From: a virus
Virus record (IMG/VR): IMGVR_UViG_3300006737_000017
Location: 62,001-126,000 of that record
Length of the DNA stretch: 64,000 bases
Strand: one strand, 5' to 3'
The position numbers and the translations under genes were made by a program. The notes under the pieces were generated by a model. It had not been told where the DNA came from. It made no database searches and saw only the letters and a program-made list of their open reading frames with translations. Below, piece after piece: positions 1 through 6,301 of the stretch. Every line of letters begins with the position of its first letter. Position 1 is the stretch's first letter.

Positions 1-12
1 GAGTGGGATTGG

Positions 13-432
13 ATGGATAACAATAAGCAGAAGAGATTAGATAATACTTATCTGAAAATGGCAGAATGCTGGGCTGAATTATCTCATAGTAAAAGGTCTA
101 AGGTTGGAGCATTAATAGTAAAAGATCAGATGATTATATCAGATGGATATAATGGAACACCTACTGGCTTTGAAAATAGTTGCGAAATAGATGGTGTTAC
201 AAAATGGGAAGTTCTTCACGCTGAAGCTAATGCCATATTGAAATGTGCAAAGCATGGTACATCATTAAAAGGTGGTACTTTATACTTAACAATGTCTCCA
301 TGTAAAGATTGTGCTAAATTAATTTTTCAATCGGGGATAATTAGAGTAGTTTACAGAACTGAATATAGAGATAAAGAGGGTATAACATTCTTAAAAAGAT
401 CTGGTGTAGATATATCAAAGTTTTCTGCATAA
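13..432 (+). CDS. cd: dCMP deaminase (ComE/T4 cd-like)
   Basis: A 139-residue zinc-dependent deoxycytidylate deaminase that would convert dCMP to dUMP to feed dTMP synthesis in the cytoplasm. The zinc site is visible: HAEANA (His69, catalytic Glu71) and PCKDC (Cys97, Cys100). The length is slightly shorter than T4 Cd, and the protein appears complete. The start is 12 nt into the window, so its own promoter is not visible. A bipartite promoter follows directly after the stop, so this is the last gene of its unit. The family call is firm; dCMP rather than cytidine or other deaminase specificity is inferred from the ComE-like motif set and phage context. Confidence 0.93.
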   Translation: MDNNKQKRLDNTYLKMAECWAELSHSKRSKVGALIVKDQMIISDGYNGTPTGFENSCEIDGVTKWEVLHAEANAILKCAKHGTSLKGGTLYLTMSPCKDCAKLIFQSGIIRVVYRTEYRDKEGITFLKRSGVDISKFSA

Positions 433-434
433 AA

Positions 435-468
435 TTTGGATAAGTCGTAAATTTTTGTTATATTTATA
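435..468 (+). promoter_or_regulatory. Middle-type promoter P1
   Basis: TTTGGATAAGTC (435-446), 11 nt, TTATATTTATA (458-468). The -35-like TTGGAT and -10-like TATATT are 17 bp apart. It is one of ten copies with an identical 11-nt gap and precedes the gene at 487. Confidence 0.8.
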
Positions 469-486
469 CATAAAGAAAAACAAATT

Positions 487-660
487 ATGCTAGAATATTT
501 TTTCATAGGGATAATGACAATGTGGTTAATAGAATGGGGTTCACCATATCCATGGACAATGTTTGAAAGAGCATTGATAATTACCTTATGGCCAGTTGCA
601 TTTATGATTATGTTGCATGCATTATATAAAAGATTCGAAGATAACAATGAGGGAAATTGA
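487..660 (+). CDS. Small membrane protein, unknown function
   Basis: A 57-residue ORF that starts 19 nt after promoter P1 without a Shine-Dalgarno sequence. Two hydrophobic stretches are visible: residues about 4-14 (YFFIGIMTMWL) and about 30-45 (ALIITLWPVAFMIML). The tail is charged. It could be an inner-membrane protein acting early in infection. No family is recognised. Its 3' end overlaps the next small ORF by 14 nt, suggesting translational coupling. Confidence 0.6.
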   Translation: MLEYFFIGIMTMWLIEWGSPYPWTMFERALIITLWPVAFMIMLHALYKRFEDNNEGN

Positions 661-778
661 TAAAGTAAGATTTGCAATATTGAAAGCTAAGATAGAAAAA
701 AAGCCACCAATAATAATCCAAAAATTACAACAGAGATTAGATAAACTATCAAGGGATAAAAAAGATGGGAATGTATGA
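647..778 (+). CDS. Small basic hypothetical protein
   Basis: A 43-residue, lysine/arginine-rich ORF (MREIDKVRFAILKAKIEKKP...) overlapping the preceding stop and the following start. It is predicted helical, with heptad-like leucines near the C terminus (IIIQKLQQRLDKL). The tiled overlaps on both sides support expression as part of the P1 operon. No family is recognised, and the small size makes the call tentative. Confidence 0.5.
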   Translation: MREIDKVRFAILKAKIEKKPPIIIQKLQQRLDKLSRDKKDGNV

Positions 779-1004
779 AGATCTATTCTATGAGATTACA
801 GAATCTATAGAATCAAAAGGTTTAAGAAAAGAGTTTGATGCTCAACTCAACAAAATGAGCGAACAAGCAAAACACCGTTACAAAGAAACCAGAGATAGAT
901 GGGATTATGCCTATCAAAAAGTTATAAAAAAATATGAAAACGAAAGAAATCAAAAAATTCAAAAGACGCAGAGCACTAATCTGCAAGATGGTAAGAAAAA
1001 GTAA
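765..1004 (+). CDS. Hypothetical helical protein
   Basis: A 79-residue, highly charged and almost certainly all-helical protein (EFDAQLNKMSEQAKHRYKET...) with no cysteines and no membrane segment. Two candidate starts lie close together, ATG at 765 and ATG at 771; the first is given. It overlaps the preceding gene by 14 nt and the next by 17 nt if that gene starts at 988. Function unknown; probably an early accessory protein. Confidence 0.6.
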   Translation: MGMYEDLFYEITESIESKGLRKEFDAQLNKMSEQAKHRYKETRDRWDYAYQKVIKKYENERNQKIQKTQSTNLQDGKKK

Positions 1005-1326
1005 TTCAAACCCTGAATACTTCAGATACGAAGTAACCGTTGGGGAAACAGATGGTACAATTACTGTTCACCCAGTCTATGGGAAAGATATGCAAGATGC
1101 AATTACCAGATTATTACATCAGGAAAGAACTATCAAAATAGAAAAGAAAATGGAAAGGAATCCTTTGATATTCTTTCTAGTATGGATGGCTGTTATGGCA
1201 ATTCCAGTTTTAATTCATCAAGACTTGACTTATACACCATGGTTCATATTATATATGTTTGGTACTTTCACTGCAATATTTCTATTTGCAGGGTATTGGC
1301 AAAGTTATTTAGAAAGAGGACAATAA
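988..1326 (+). CDS. Membrane protein, unknown function
   Basis: A 112-residue protein with a soluble N-terminal half (YFRYEVTVGETDGTITVHPV..., likely beta) followed by two transmembrane segments (LIFFLVWMAVMAIPVLI and FILYMFGTFTAIFLFAGYW) and a short charged tail. An in-frame ATG at 934 would add 18 very basic residues, but it would overlap the previous gene by 71 nt, so 988 is preferred. It abuts the next membrane gene with no gap, so the two are probably co-translated. No family recognised. Confidence 0.6.
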   Translation: MVRKSNSNPEYFRYEVTVGETDGTITVHPVYGKDMQDAITRLLHQERTIKIEKKMERNPLIFFLVWMAVMAIPVLIHQDLTYTPWFILYMFGTFTAIFLFAGYWQSYLERGQ

Positions 1327-1560
1327 ATGCAAACATCAACAATATTAGCAGTAATAGGGCTAGCAGTATTCTTCATACTAATCTTAGTATTAGAAGTAAT
1401 GTCTACACCTACAATGAAAGAAAGAAAAGATGGAACAGAATACCTTCCACCTTTAAGCAAAAGACAAGAACAATATCAATTTTCAGCAAAGCTATGTTTC
1501 TATGGAATGCTAGGAATGATATTCACAATACTAATATCTGTATTGGAATCTTGCAATTAA
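1327..1560 (+). CDS. Small two-TM membrane protein
   Basis: A 77-residue protein with an N-terminal hydrophobic helix (STILAVIGLAVFFILILVLEV), a charged central loop rich in Lys/Arg, and a second hydrophobic helix (CFYGMLGMIFTILISVLESC). It follows another membrane protein with zero spacing, suggesting that the two act together in the inner membrane. The length and topology resemble small phage membrane modulators, but no family is recognised. The stop is followed immediately by a GC-rich hairpin element. Confidence 0.6.
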   Translation: MQTSTILAVIGLAVFFILILVLEVMSTPTMKERKDGTEYLPPLSKRQEQYQFSAKLCFYGMLGMIFTILISVLESCN

Positions 1561-1592
1561 CCCCCCGCGTATATAATATTACTTGGTACGCG
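1561..1592. repeat. GC-rich hairpin element sharing a 12-nt core with 5129-5166
   Basis: CGCGTA (1566-1571) pairs perfectly with TACGCG (1587-1592). On the - strand it reads CGCGTACCAAGT, then an AT-rich spacer, then TACGCG and a G run. This is the same element as the + strand one at 5129, with compensating changes in the stem. It could be a bidirectional terminator or a protein site. There is no U tract on the + strand. Confidence 0.5.
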
Positions 1593-1634
1593 ATTATGGT
1601 GCAAGCACCGTTATAAACAATTAGGAAGTAAGAT

Positions 1635-1880
1635 ATGATTATAAATCACAAAGAAAAACGATTTTCAGCAGGACAAAGAATACAATGGATGCAAAAAAAT
1701 CAAATGGTTCCTCATCCGCAAGGCAAGACAGATAGAAAAGGAGATATTTTACCAGTAATGCGCACAAAGCAATTAACCGGTACTATAATTCATACAAACA
1801 TTGGAGGATATGAAGTAAAACCAGACGACAGAGCATATCACATGAACGTTTCAGAAGAATTAGCAGTTTTAATAAAATAA
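1635..1880 (+). CDS. Hypothetical protein
   Basis: An 81-residue, basic, probably soluble protein. The second half (TGTIIHTNIGGYEVKPDDRAYHMNVSEELAVLI) looks like a small beta-rich domain. The start is preceded by a weak AGGAAG 8 nt upstream. It lies 8 nt before the SET-domain gene, in the same orientation and probably on the same transcript. No family recognised. Confidence 0.55.
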   Translation: MIINHKEKRFSAGQRIQWMQKNQMVPHPQGKTDRKGDILPVMRTKQLTGTIIHTNIGGYEVKPDDRAYHMNVSEELAVLIK

Positions 1881-1888
1881 TTGCAACC

Positions 1889-2203
1889 ATGAAATTTTGT
1901 ATAGGAAATTCAAGCATTGAAGGAAAAGGAATAATAGCAACAGAAGCAATTGCTAAAGGATCCATAATAGGTAAAGCATATGATATAATAGGCAAGACTC
2001 CGCAAGGTTATATAATCGGTAACTCGCATACATTAGGAACATATCATAATCATTCCATACAACCAACTGCAAAGCCTATTATTAAAAGAAATGAAATACA
2101 TTTTACAGCGATACACGATATACAACCTGGACAAGAAATTACATGCAATTACAATGCATACAGAATATTAAATATAACAAACTTAGAGAAACCAACATGG
2201 TAA
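1889..2203 (+). CDS. Minimal SET-domain protein (putative lysine methyltransferase)
   Basis: A 104-residue protein that is essentially a bare SET domain. The order of motifs matches the family: EGKGIIAT near the N terminus (GKG 12-14, S-adenosylmethionine side), then AIAKGSIIG, YHNHSIQPTA (NHS 54-56, the equivalent of the NHSxxPN motif), the hydrophobic strand IHFTAIHDI, and GQEITCNYN (81-89) with Tyr88 at the place of the catalytic tyrosine. Pre-SET and post-SET zinc cysteines are absent. SET proteins use SAM to methylate lysine side chains; the target here is unknown, perhaps a host nucleoid or ribosomal protein. The size is close to the small chlorella-virus vSET. The 3' end overlaps the next start (ATGGTAA). 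Confidence 0.8.
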   Translation: MKFCIGNSSIEGKGIIATEAIAKGSIIGKAYDIIGKTPQGYIIGNSHTLGTYHNHSIQPTAKPIIKRNEIHFTAIHDIQPGQEITCNYNAYRILNITNLEKPTW

Positions 2204-2391
2204 ACTGGAAATCAACAGACAATACATACACGTCTATAAAGAAACAAAACACTATACACAAAGCTAGAATGGCAAATGAATTACGTGCTAATGGCATATC
2301 CGTATCAGGTATTGCCACAATGCTGAATTTAAGCAAATCACGTATCTATGAGTATCTACGCAAGGACTTTATCGCACCGAATAACGGGTAA
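2197..2391 (+). CDS. Small helix-turn-helix DNA-binding protein
   Basis: A 64-residue protein whose C-terminal half is a resolvase/Hin-type helix-turn-helix: MANELRANGISVSGIATMLN followed by the recognition helix LSKSRIYEYLRK. It probably binds DNA as a small regulator. The start ATG at 2197 overlaps the SET gene stop (ATGGTAA), which decides against the upstream in-frame ATG at 2143 buried in that gene. No catalytic recombinase domain is present. The inverted-repeat operators at 2623 and 2644 are possible targets, but that link is only positional. Confidence 0.7.
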   Translation: MVNWKSTDNTYTSIKKQNTIHKARMANELRANGISVSGIATMLNLSKSRIYEYLRKDFIAPNNG

Positions 2392-2489
2392 TTAGTAATA
2401 CACACAGGCTGCATGAATACATCCACACTATATAACAGTATACCTATATATGAATATTCAAATAGCTAAAATAATTTGCTAAATAATAA

Positions 2490-2620
2490 AATAATGCTGG
2501 CCCGTGTGTCCCGAGGATGTACTTTTTTTGCCGGCTAATGAACTTTTACACTGGGCCCTTAGGTACGTCTCACCTACCCTATTACTGCAATAGCACAGGC
2601 TTAAACGGGCTTAAAACCGC
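2490..2620 (+). ncRNA. Structured GC-rich noncoding region (candidate RNA)
   Basis: The gene-free stretch 2392-2723 holds a block clearly richer in G+C than its surroundings. Helices are visible: GGCCCGTGT (2499-2507) with ACACTGGGCC (2548-2557, one bulge), TAGGT (2560-2564) with ACCTA (2572-2576) around a 7-nt loop, and a short CGG/CCG pair in the AAACGGGCTTAAAACCGC stretch. No ORF longer than a few codons covers it. It could be a small RNA or a long structured terminator of the SET/HTH operon; there is no clean U tract after the last stem. The rest of 2392-2489 is AT-rich with nothing recognisable. Confidence 0.4.
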
Positions 2621-2622
2621 AT

Positions 2623-2654
2623 GACAAATTGTCTCTTTATTTTGCCAAATTGTC
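2623..2654 (+). promoter_or_regulatory. Paired operator-like inverted repeats
   Basis: GACAAATTGTC at 2623-2633 and GCCAAATTGTC at 2644-2654 are centred 21 bp apart, about two helical turns. The second ends 10 bp before the TTTGGATA box of promoter P2. The same sequence at the same distance stands before promoter P4 (5361-5371). The symmetry GACAA-N-TTGTC suggests a dimeric repressor or activator. Confidence 0.6.
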
Positions 2655-2664
2655 ACCTAAAAAA

Positions 2665-2698
2665 TTTGGATATGTCAATTTTTTTTCTTATATTTATA
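2665..2698 (+). promoter_or_regulatory. Middle-type promoter P2
   Basis: TTTGGATATGTC (2665-2676), 11 nt, TTATATTTATA (2688-2698). It precedes the small gene at 2724 and is flanked upstream by two operator-like repeats. Confidence 0.8.
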
Positions 2699-2723
2699 TA
2701 TAACAAATTCAAACTCAAGATCT

Positions 2724-2900
2724 ATGAACAATCTTAAATTTTATCTCGGTGCTATTGTCTCTTATTACCTAGCTTATATAACAGGTACAGGAGAGATACT
2801 TAACTATGTTCCCTTTGCTGATCCATTAAATGAAATGGCTTTCTTTGTACTTATGATTACAACAGGCTCAGGATTCTTAATGTGCACTAGAAAATGTTAA
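2724..2900 (+). CDS. Small membrane protein
   Basis: A 58-residue protein directly behind promoter P2, without a Shine-Dalgarno sequence. Two hydrophobic segments are visible: about residues 6-19 (FYLGAIVSYYLAYI) and about 37-52 (MAFFVLMITTGSGFLM), followed by a short CTRKC tail. Its final Cys codon and stop are part of the recurrent TGTTAATAACTT sequence that also ends two other genes. Likely inner-membrane; no family recognised. Confidence 0.6.
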   Translation: MNNLKFYLGAIVSYYLAYITGTGEILNYVPFADPLNEMAFFVLMITTGSGFLMCTRKC

Positions 2901-2939
2901 TAACTTTACTGATATTGTTAATAACTAACCGCTAAATAA

Positions 2940-2973
2940 TTTGGATAAGTCGCAAAAATGTCTTATATTTATA
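2940..2973 (+). promoter_or_regulatory. Middle-type promoter P3
   Basis: TTTGGATAAGTC (2940-2951), 11 nt, TTATATTTATA (2963-2973). It drives the AAA+ ATPase gene at 3001. GTTAATAAC copies lie at 2896 and 2917, 44 and 23 nt upstream of the box. Confidence 0.8.
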
Positions 2974-3000
2974 TATAATTAATAACTAACACTACACTAC

Positions 3001-4197
3001 ATGAAGTACATTCTAAAAATTTCAACTGTTACTAAAACAGAAATCAAACTGGAATCAGGTAAAAATACCTTTACATTACCTGCTAGTCCAGAAGCTTTGA
3101 AAAAAGCTAAAGCTGCTATGAGGAAAGGAACCAACATTGCTCTTACTATAGATGGTGAGATGCTAAGCTTTGGTACCTCATCTGCTAAGACTAACGTTAC
3201 TAATGTTCCATCAGGACTAGAGAAATATTGGGACCAATACACTCCTCCTGTTAACAAGGAACATGCAGAGATGATGTCATTCATACACAATGACTCTGTT
3301 AAACTAAGACCTGAAATGCTAATGCTACCAGATCTACAATGGAAGTATCTCGTACGTTCTGTTATTAGAGGTAAAAACATTATGATGACCGGACCAGCTG
3401 GTTCAGGTAAAACAATGGCTGCTAAGGCTGTCGCTAATGCACTAGATAGACCAGAGTTCTATTTCAATCTAGGAGCTACTCAAGATCCAAGATCTACATT
3501 AGTTGGTAATACTCACTTCTCTAAAGATTCAGGGACTTTCTTCTCAGAGAGCTCTTTCGTTAAAGCAATCCAAACAGAGGATTCAATCATTCTATTAGAC
3601 GAACTATCAAGAGCTCACCCTGAAGCTTGGAATATCCTAATGACAGTATTAGACCCAGGTCAAAGATACTTAAGACTGGATGAAGCAGATAACTCACCAA
3701 CCATAAAGGTTGCCAAGGGAGTTACATTTATAGCTACTGCTAATATAGGTAATGAATATACATCTACAAGAGTAATGGACAGAGCATTACTAGATAGATT
3801 CACTATTATTGAAATGGGACTTCTCTCACAAGAAAAAGAGGAAGCATTACTTTGTATGCTATACCCAGAAGCAGATGTTACACTAATGAAAAATATTTCA
3901 GCAATAGTTTCTGCTACCAGAGATGAAATGAAAACAGAAGTACCAAGGATTTCAACATCAGTCTCTACAAGAACCTCAATAGAGTTCGCCTCTCTTGCTC
4001 ACGATGGCTTTTCACTCGAAGAAGCTGCTGAGGTTACAGTATATCCCTTATACGATGAAGCTGGAGGCTTAGATTCTGAAAGAACGTTTATAAAACAGCT
4101 AGTTCAGAAGTTTATACCAGCTAACACTGATGAAAACCTATTTAACACTGAAAAAGACGAATTATTCACTGAAGAAGATGTTAACAGTGCTTCATAA
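3001..4197 (+). CDS. MoxR-type AAA+ ATPase
   Basis: A 398-residue protein. Residues 1-110 form an uncharacterised N-terminal domain. The rest is an AAA+ module of the MoxR/CbbQ/AAA_5 type: Walker A GPAGSGKT (131-138), Walker B IILLDE (196-201), sensor-1 ATAN (245-248) and an arginine-finger region around MDRALLDRF. Such ATPases remodel or activate partner proteins by ATP hydrolysis in ring assemblies. The usual VWA-domain partner is not seen among the neighbours. It has its own promoter (P3), no Shine-Dalgarno sequence and a CACTACACTAC leader, and is followed by a structured noncoding region. The biochemical class is secure; the substrate is unknown. Confidence 0.88.
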   Translation: MKYILKISTVTKTEIKLESGKNTFTLPASPEALKKAKAAMRKGTNIALTIDGEMLSFGTSSAKTNVTNVPSGLEKYWDQYTPPVNKEHAEMMSFIHNDSVKLRPEMLMLPDLQWKYLVRSVIRGKNIMMTGPAGSGKTMAAKAVANALDRPEFYFNLGATQDPRSTLVGNTHFSKDSGTFFSESSFVKAIQTEDSIILLDELSRAHPEAWNILMTVLDPGQRYLRLDEADNSPTIKVAKGVTFIATANIGNEYTSTRVMDRALLDRFTIIEMGLLSQEKEEALLCMLYPEADVTLMKNISAIVSATRDEMKTEVPRISTSVSTRTSIEFASLAHDGFSLEEAAEVTVYPLYDEAGGLDSERTFIKQLVQKFIPANTDENLFNTEKDELFTEEDVNSAS

Positions 4198-4392
4198 CAA
4201 CAAAATCATGTAGTGGTGATTAAGGTCCAAACTCGCTTAAAAATGCCCACCAATAGTTTATTGTAAGCAGCGAGTTTGGACTCCTTAGGGAGGGGGGTTA
4301 GGCCGTTTATATGCCGAGCTCAATTTTTTTACCCGGGGTTTTTCTTTTACCCTACTATAAATTAAATTTAATTAAATAATATACTAAATACT
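4198..4392 (+). ncRNA. Noncoding region with long hairpin (candidate RNA or terminator)
   Basis: No ORF. A perfect 13-bp stem joins GTCCAAACTCGCT (4225-4237) and AGCGAGTTTGGAC (4269-4281), extended by TAAGG/CCTTA across a small bulge. The 31-nt loop is AT-rich. It is followed by a G-rich run (4288-4297), GAGCTC and two U tracts (4323-4330 and 4340-4344). The stem is longer and the loop larger than in an ordinary terminator, so a stable small RNA or 3'UTR element is possible. Confidence 0.5.
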
Positions 4393-4653
4393 ATGCACAT
4401 GCTAAATACTAAATTACACGAGAAAAGAACCTACAGAATAGAAGGAATATTTTGGGTTCCATCTTACAAAGACTTTGATTACGACGACTTTCAAGTGCAA
4501 GCTTACAACAAGCGTCAAGCAAAGCAAAAAGCTATGGCACATCCAATGTGGAACCTAGCTAAAAAGCCTCCTGCGATTAGCAGGGTCTATGACGAACACA
4601 GTATACTAGAAAGCATGGTAGATGATTATTGCAATTCAGATATAAACAGATAA
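4393..4653 (+). CDS. Hypothetical protein
   Basis: An 86-residue soluble protein with a beta-like start (KRTYRIEGIFWVPSYKDFDYDDFQVQAYNKRQAKQKAM). This pattern is seen in small phage proteins that pair a beta-hairpin with a helix carrying Lys/Arg-Gln-Ala repeats. There is no promoter box directly upstream, so it may be read through from the ATPase unit. It is the first of three small genes spaced 10 nt or less. Function unknown. Confidence 0.6.
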   Translation: MHMLNTKLHEKRTYRIEGIFWVPSYKDFDYDDFQVQAYNKRQAKQKAMAHPMWNLAKKPPAISRVYDEHSILESMVDDYCNSDINR

Positions 4654-4663
4654 TAAAATTAAT

Positions 4664-4927
4664 ATGAAAAAAACACAAGCAGAAATCCTATTAGGTAAAT
4701 TTAAGAAATTAGTAACAGCCTTAAAAACGCAGGAAGAACCTAACCCTCAATGGTTAAACAATGTAATTGCTGTACTAGAAAGGCATAGTTTATTAGATAC
4801 TATGACACAAATATGTGATGCATGGCATTCAGAGTTTGATTCAGCCTCACACGGTAATTTAGGTGATCAAATGATTAAAGCTAATGATCTATGGAAAACT
4901 GCTAAGGTACACCCTATGTTTATCTAA
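4664..4927 (+). CDS. Hypothetical protein
   Basis: An 87-residue, predominantly helical protein (EILLGKFKKLVTALKTQ..., WLNNVIAVLERHSLLDTMTQICDAWHSEF). No membrane segment, metal site or nucleotide-binding motif is visible. The stop overlaps the next start by one base (TAATG), so the two are probably translationally coupled. No family recognised. Confidence 0.6.
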   Translation: MKKTQAEILLGKFKKLVTALKTQEEPNPQWLNNVIAVLERHSLLDTMTQICDAWHSEFDSASHGNLGDQMIKANDLWKTAKVHPMFI

Positions 4928-5127
4928 TGATGCATTACAAGGTTATTGCTATACACGACAAGCTATACAAGGTAAAGAGAATATTGCCTGAAACTAGAAT
5001 AAAGATGATTGATGGTTGGGCCGATGTTCTGCGAACCCTTTACAAGGCTGATATTATATTTAAGCGAGATGGCCAGCTTTACATTTGCGAAAGTATTGAT
5101 GACATAGACCATGACCCTATACCTTAA
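4927..5127 (+). CDS. Hypothetical protein
   Basis: A 66-residue protein beginning with a beta-like MMHYKVIAIHDKLYKVKRI and ending in an acidic tail (ESIDDIDHDPIP). A second ATG at 4930 is an equally good start. It is coupled to the previous gene by TAATG and followed 1 nt later by a terminator hairpin, so it closes this small operon. Function unknown. Confidence 0.55.
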   Translation: MMHYKVIAIHDKLYKVKRILPETRIKMIDGWADVLRTLYKADIIFKRDGQLYICESIDDIDHDPIP

Positions 5128-5128
5128 C

Positions 5129-5166
5129 CGCGTACCAAGTTTTATAATAATGCGCGGGGGTTTTTT
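5129..5166 (+). terminator. Rho-independent terminator
   Basis: CGCGTA (5129-5134) pairs with TGCGCG (5151-5156, one G.U) and is followed by GGGG and TTTTTTT. The left arm continues as CGCGTACCAAGT, identical over 12 nt to the - strand of the element at 1561-1592. Confidence 0.7.
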
Positions 5167-5210
5167 GATATACATTTAACACAAGATTAATATTAAGATA
5201 ACATACCGAT

Positions 5211-5315
5211 ATGAAAGATAATATATTTATTAATATGAAACAAGAACCAATAGACGTTACACCTGTTCTATACATAGCTATTATGGCTATTGTATTTGCA
5301 TTAGGTATTTTATAG
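5211..5315 (+). CDS. Very small single-TM protein
   Basis: A 34-residue ORF (MKDNIFINMKQEPIDVTPV...) with one hydrophobic helix at the C-terminal end (VLYIAIMAIVFALGIL). It lies after a terminator, without a clear promoter or Shine-Dalgarno sequence, just before the operator pair of P4. Such short single-helix proteins are common in phage early regions but hard to verify. The call rests on the coherent hydrophobic segment and the otherwise empty stretch. Confidence 0.4.
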   Translation: MKDNIFINMKQEPIDVTPVLYIAIMAIVFALGIL

Positions 5316-5317
5316 TA

Positions 5318-5371
5318 GACAAATTGTCATATGCAATTGTTAATAACTTTTGCAAAAGTGGACAAATTGTC
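5318..5371 (+). promoter_or_regulatory. Paired operator-like inverted repeats
   Basis: GACAAATTGTC occurs exactly at 5318-5328 and 5361-5371, 43 bp apart (about four turns). The second copy continues as CACCT and ends 10 bp before the TTTGGATA box of P4, the same arrangement as at 2644-2665. Confidence 0.6.
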
Positions 5372-5381
5372 ACCTGTTTTA

Positions 5382-5415
5382 TTTGGATAAGTCGTATTTT
5401 TTGATTATATTTATA
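5382..5415 (+). promoter_or_regulatory. Middle-type promoter P4
   Basis: TTTGGATAAGTC (5382-5393), 11 nt, TTATATTTATA (5405-5415). It precedes the gene at 5456. Confidence 0.8.
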
Positions 5416-5455
5416 TATAAATAATTAACTAATCAAAACTTAAAAACTACTACGT

Positions 5456-5803
5456 ATGACTTATTTACAAAATTTACCTACTCTTACTGTTAAAGATCAA
5501 GCTTCTAAAATTACAGAATTAATTATTGAATTCATGGAATCAAATGGTTGGACTGAAATCGACGATGAAGGTAGAGGTCTTTTATTCGAAAGTGAAAAAG
5601 TTGGTTCAGAAGCTGAGGAGGAAGGACTCTTAGCTAATGATCAATATATTCAATTCTACAAAGGTTACTTCGGAGCTAACTCTGATCCTTCTGTTTTAGG
5701 TACTTGGATGTCAGACTCAGATGCTCACATCGATGCTATAGAAATGGAAGCACAAGCAGATGCTTATCTTACTCAAATTAAAAATTCAATCTTAAATAAA
5801 TAA
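5456..5803 (+). CDS. Hypothetical acidic protein
   Basis: A 115-residue, strongly acidic, cysteine-free soluble protein. The N-terminal helix (VKDQASKITELIIEFMESNGW) is followed by an acidic segment and a C-terminal helix (IDAIEMEAQADAYLTQIKNSIL). It is expressed from P4 with an ACTACTACGT-ATG leader lacking a Shine-Dalgarno sequence, and is followed 3 nt later by another acidic gene. The charge would suit a DNA mimic or a partner of a basic protein, but that is speculation. No family recognised. Confidence 0.6.
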   Translation: MTYLQNLPTLTVKDQASKITELIIEFMESNGWTEIDDEGRGLLFESEKVGSEAEEEGLLANDQYIQFYKGYFGANSDPSVLGTWMSDSDAHIDAIEMEAQADAYLTQIKNSILNK

Positions 5804-5806
5804 AAT

Positions 5807-6217
5807 ATGATATTCGAAATTAAAGACGATTTAATCTATTCCAATGAACTCGATGGTTGGGTATTCATTGAAGACTATCTACTAATGATAGTAAATGATG
5901 CTGCTGAAACAATGAAGTCTTCAGCTACATTAAAATTTGTTTCCGCTTCTGATTCAGAAGGTAATCGTTGGAAATATCCTACAATCAAAACTAGTAATGA
6001 AGGTAAAGCTGAAGATGTTTGTCAATCTCTTATTGACCAAGGCATTCCAGCTCAGGTTGATCTTTACGAAGACGACGATGGTTACCCAGGGCAATTAAGA
6101 CAGATCTGGTCTGTTACCATTCCTGATATGGTTTTCACAGATATCGATTTACCTCATCACATTGATGACACAGTTTACAAATGGGATTCTCAGACAATGT
6201 CCTATGTTACCTGTTAA
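5807..6217 (+). CDS. Hypothetical acidic protein
   Basis: A 136-residue acidic protein of mixed alpha/beta character (MIFEIKDDLIYSNELDGWVFIEDYLLMIVNDAAET..., QVDLYEDDDGYPGQLRQIWSVTI). No known motif is visible. It shares the P4 transcript with the preceding gene. Its last codons (TGT TAA) lie within the recurrent TGTTAATAACTT sequence. Function unknown. Confidence 0.6.
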   Translation: MIFEIKDDLIYSNELDGWVFIEDYLLMIVNDAAETMKSSATLKFVSASDSEGNRWKYPTIKTSNEGKAEDVCQSLIDQGIPAQVDLYEDDDGYPGQLRQIWSVTIPDMVFTDIDLPHHIDDTVYKWDSQTMSYVTC

Positions 6218-6246
6218 TAACTTATTAATAAGTTTCTCTCTTTTTA

Positions 6247-6280
6247 TTTGGATATGTCAAATAAATTTCTTATATTTAAC
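6247..6280 (+). promoter_or_regulatory. Middle-type promoter P5
   Basis: TTTGGATATGTC (6247-6258), 11 nt, TTATATTTAAC (6270-6280). It precedes the zinc-ribbon gene at 6302 and probably the tRNA and ligase. Confidence 0.78.
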
Positions 6281-6301
6281 TATAATTAAAAAATCACTAC
6301 T

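Noticed and set aside
934-987. Upstream start for the membrane gene at 988.
   Set aside because: It would overlap the preceding gene by 71 nt and add an unusual run of lysine and arginine. Short overlaps are the norm here.
1182-1616. A 144-codon + strand ORF overlapping two membrane genes.
   Set aside because: It is an out-of-frame shadow of two better-supported membrane proteins, has no plausible start signal and gives an incoherent protein.
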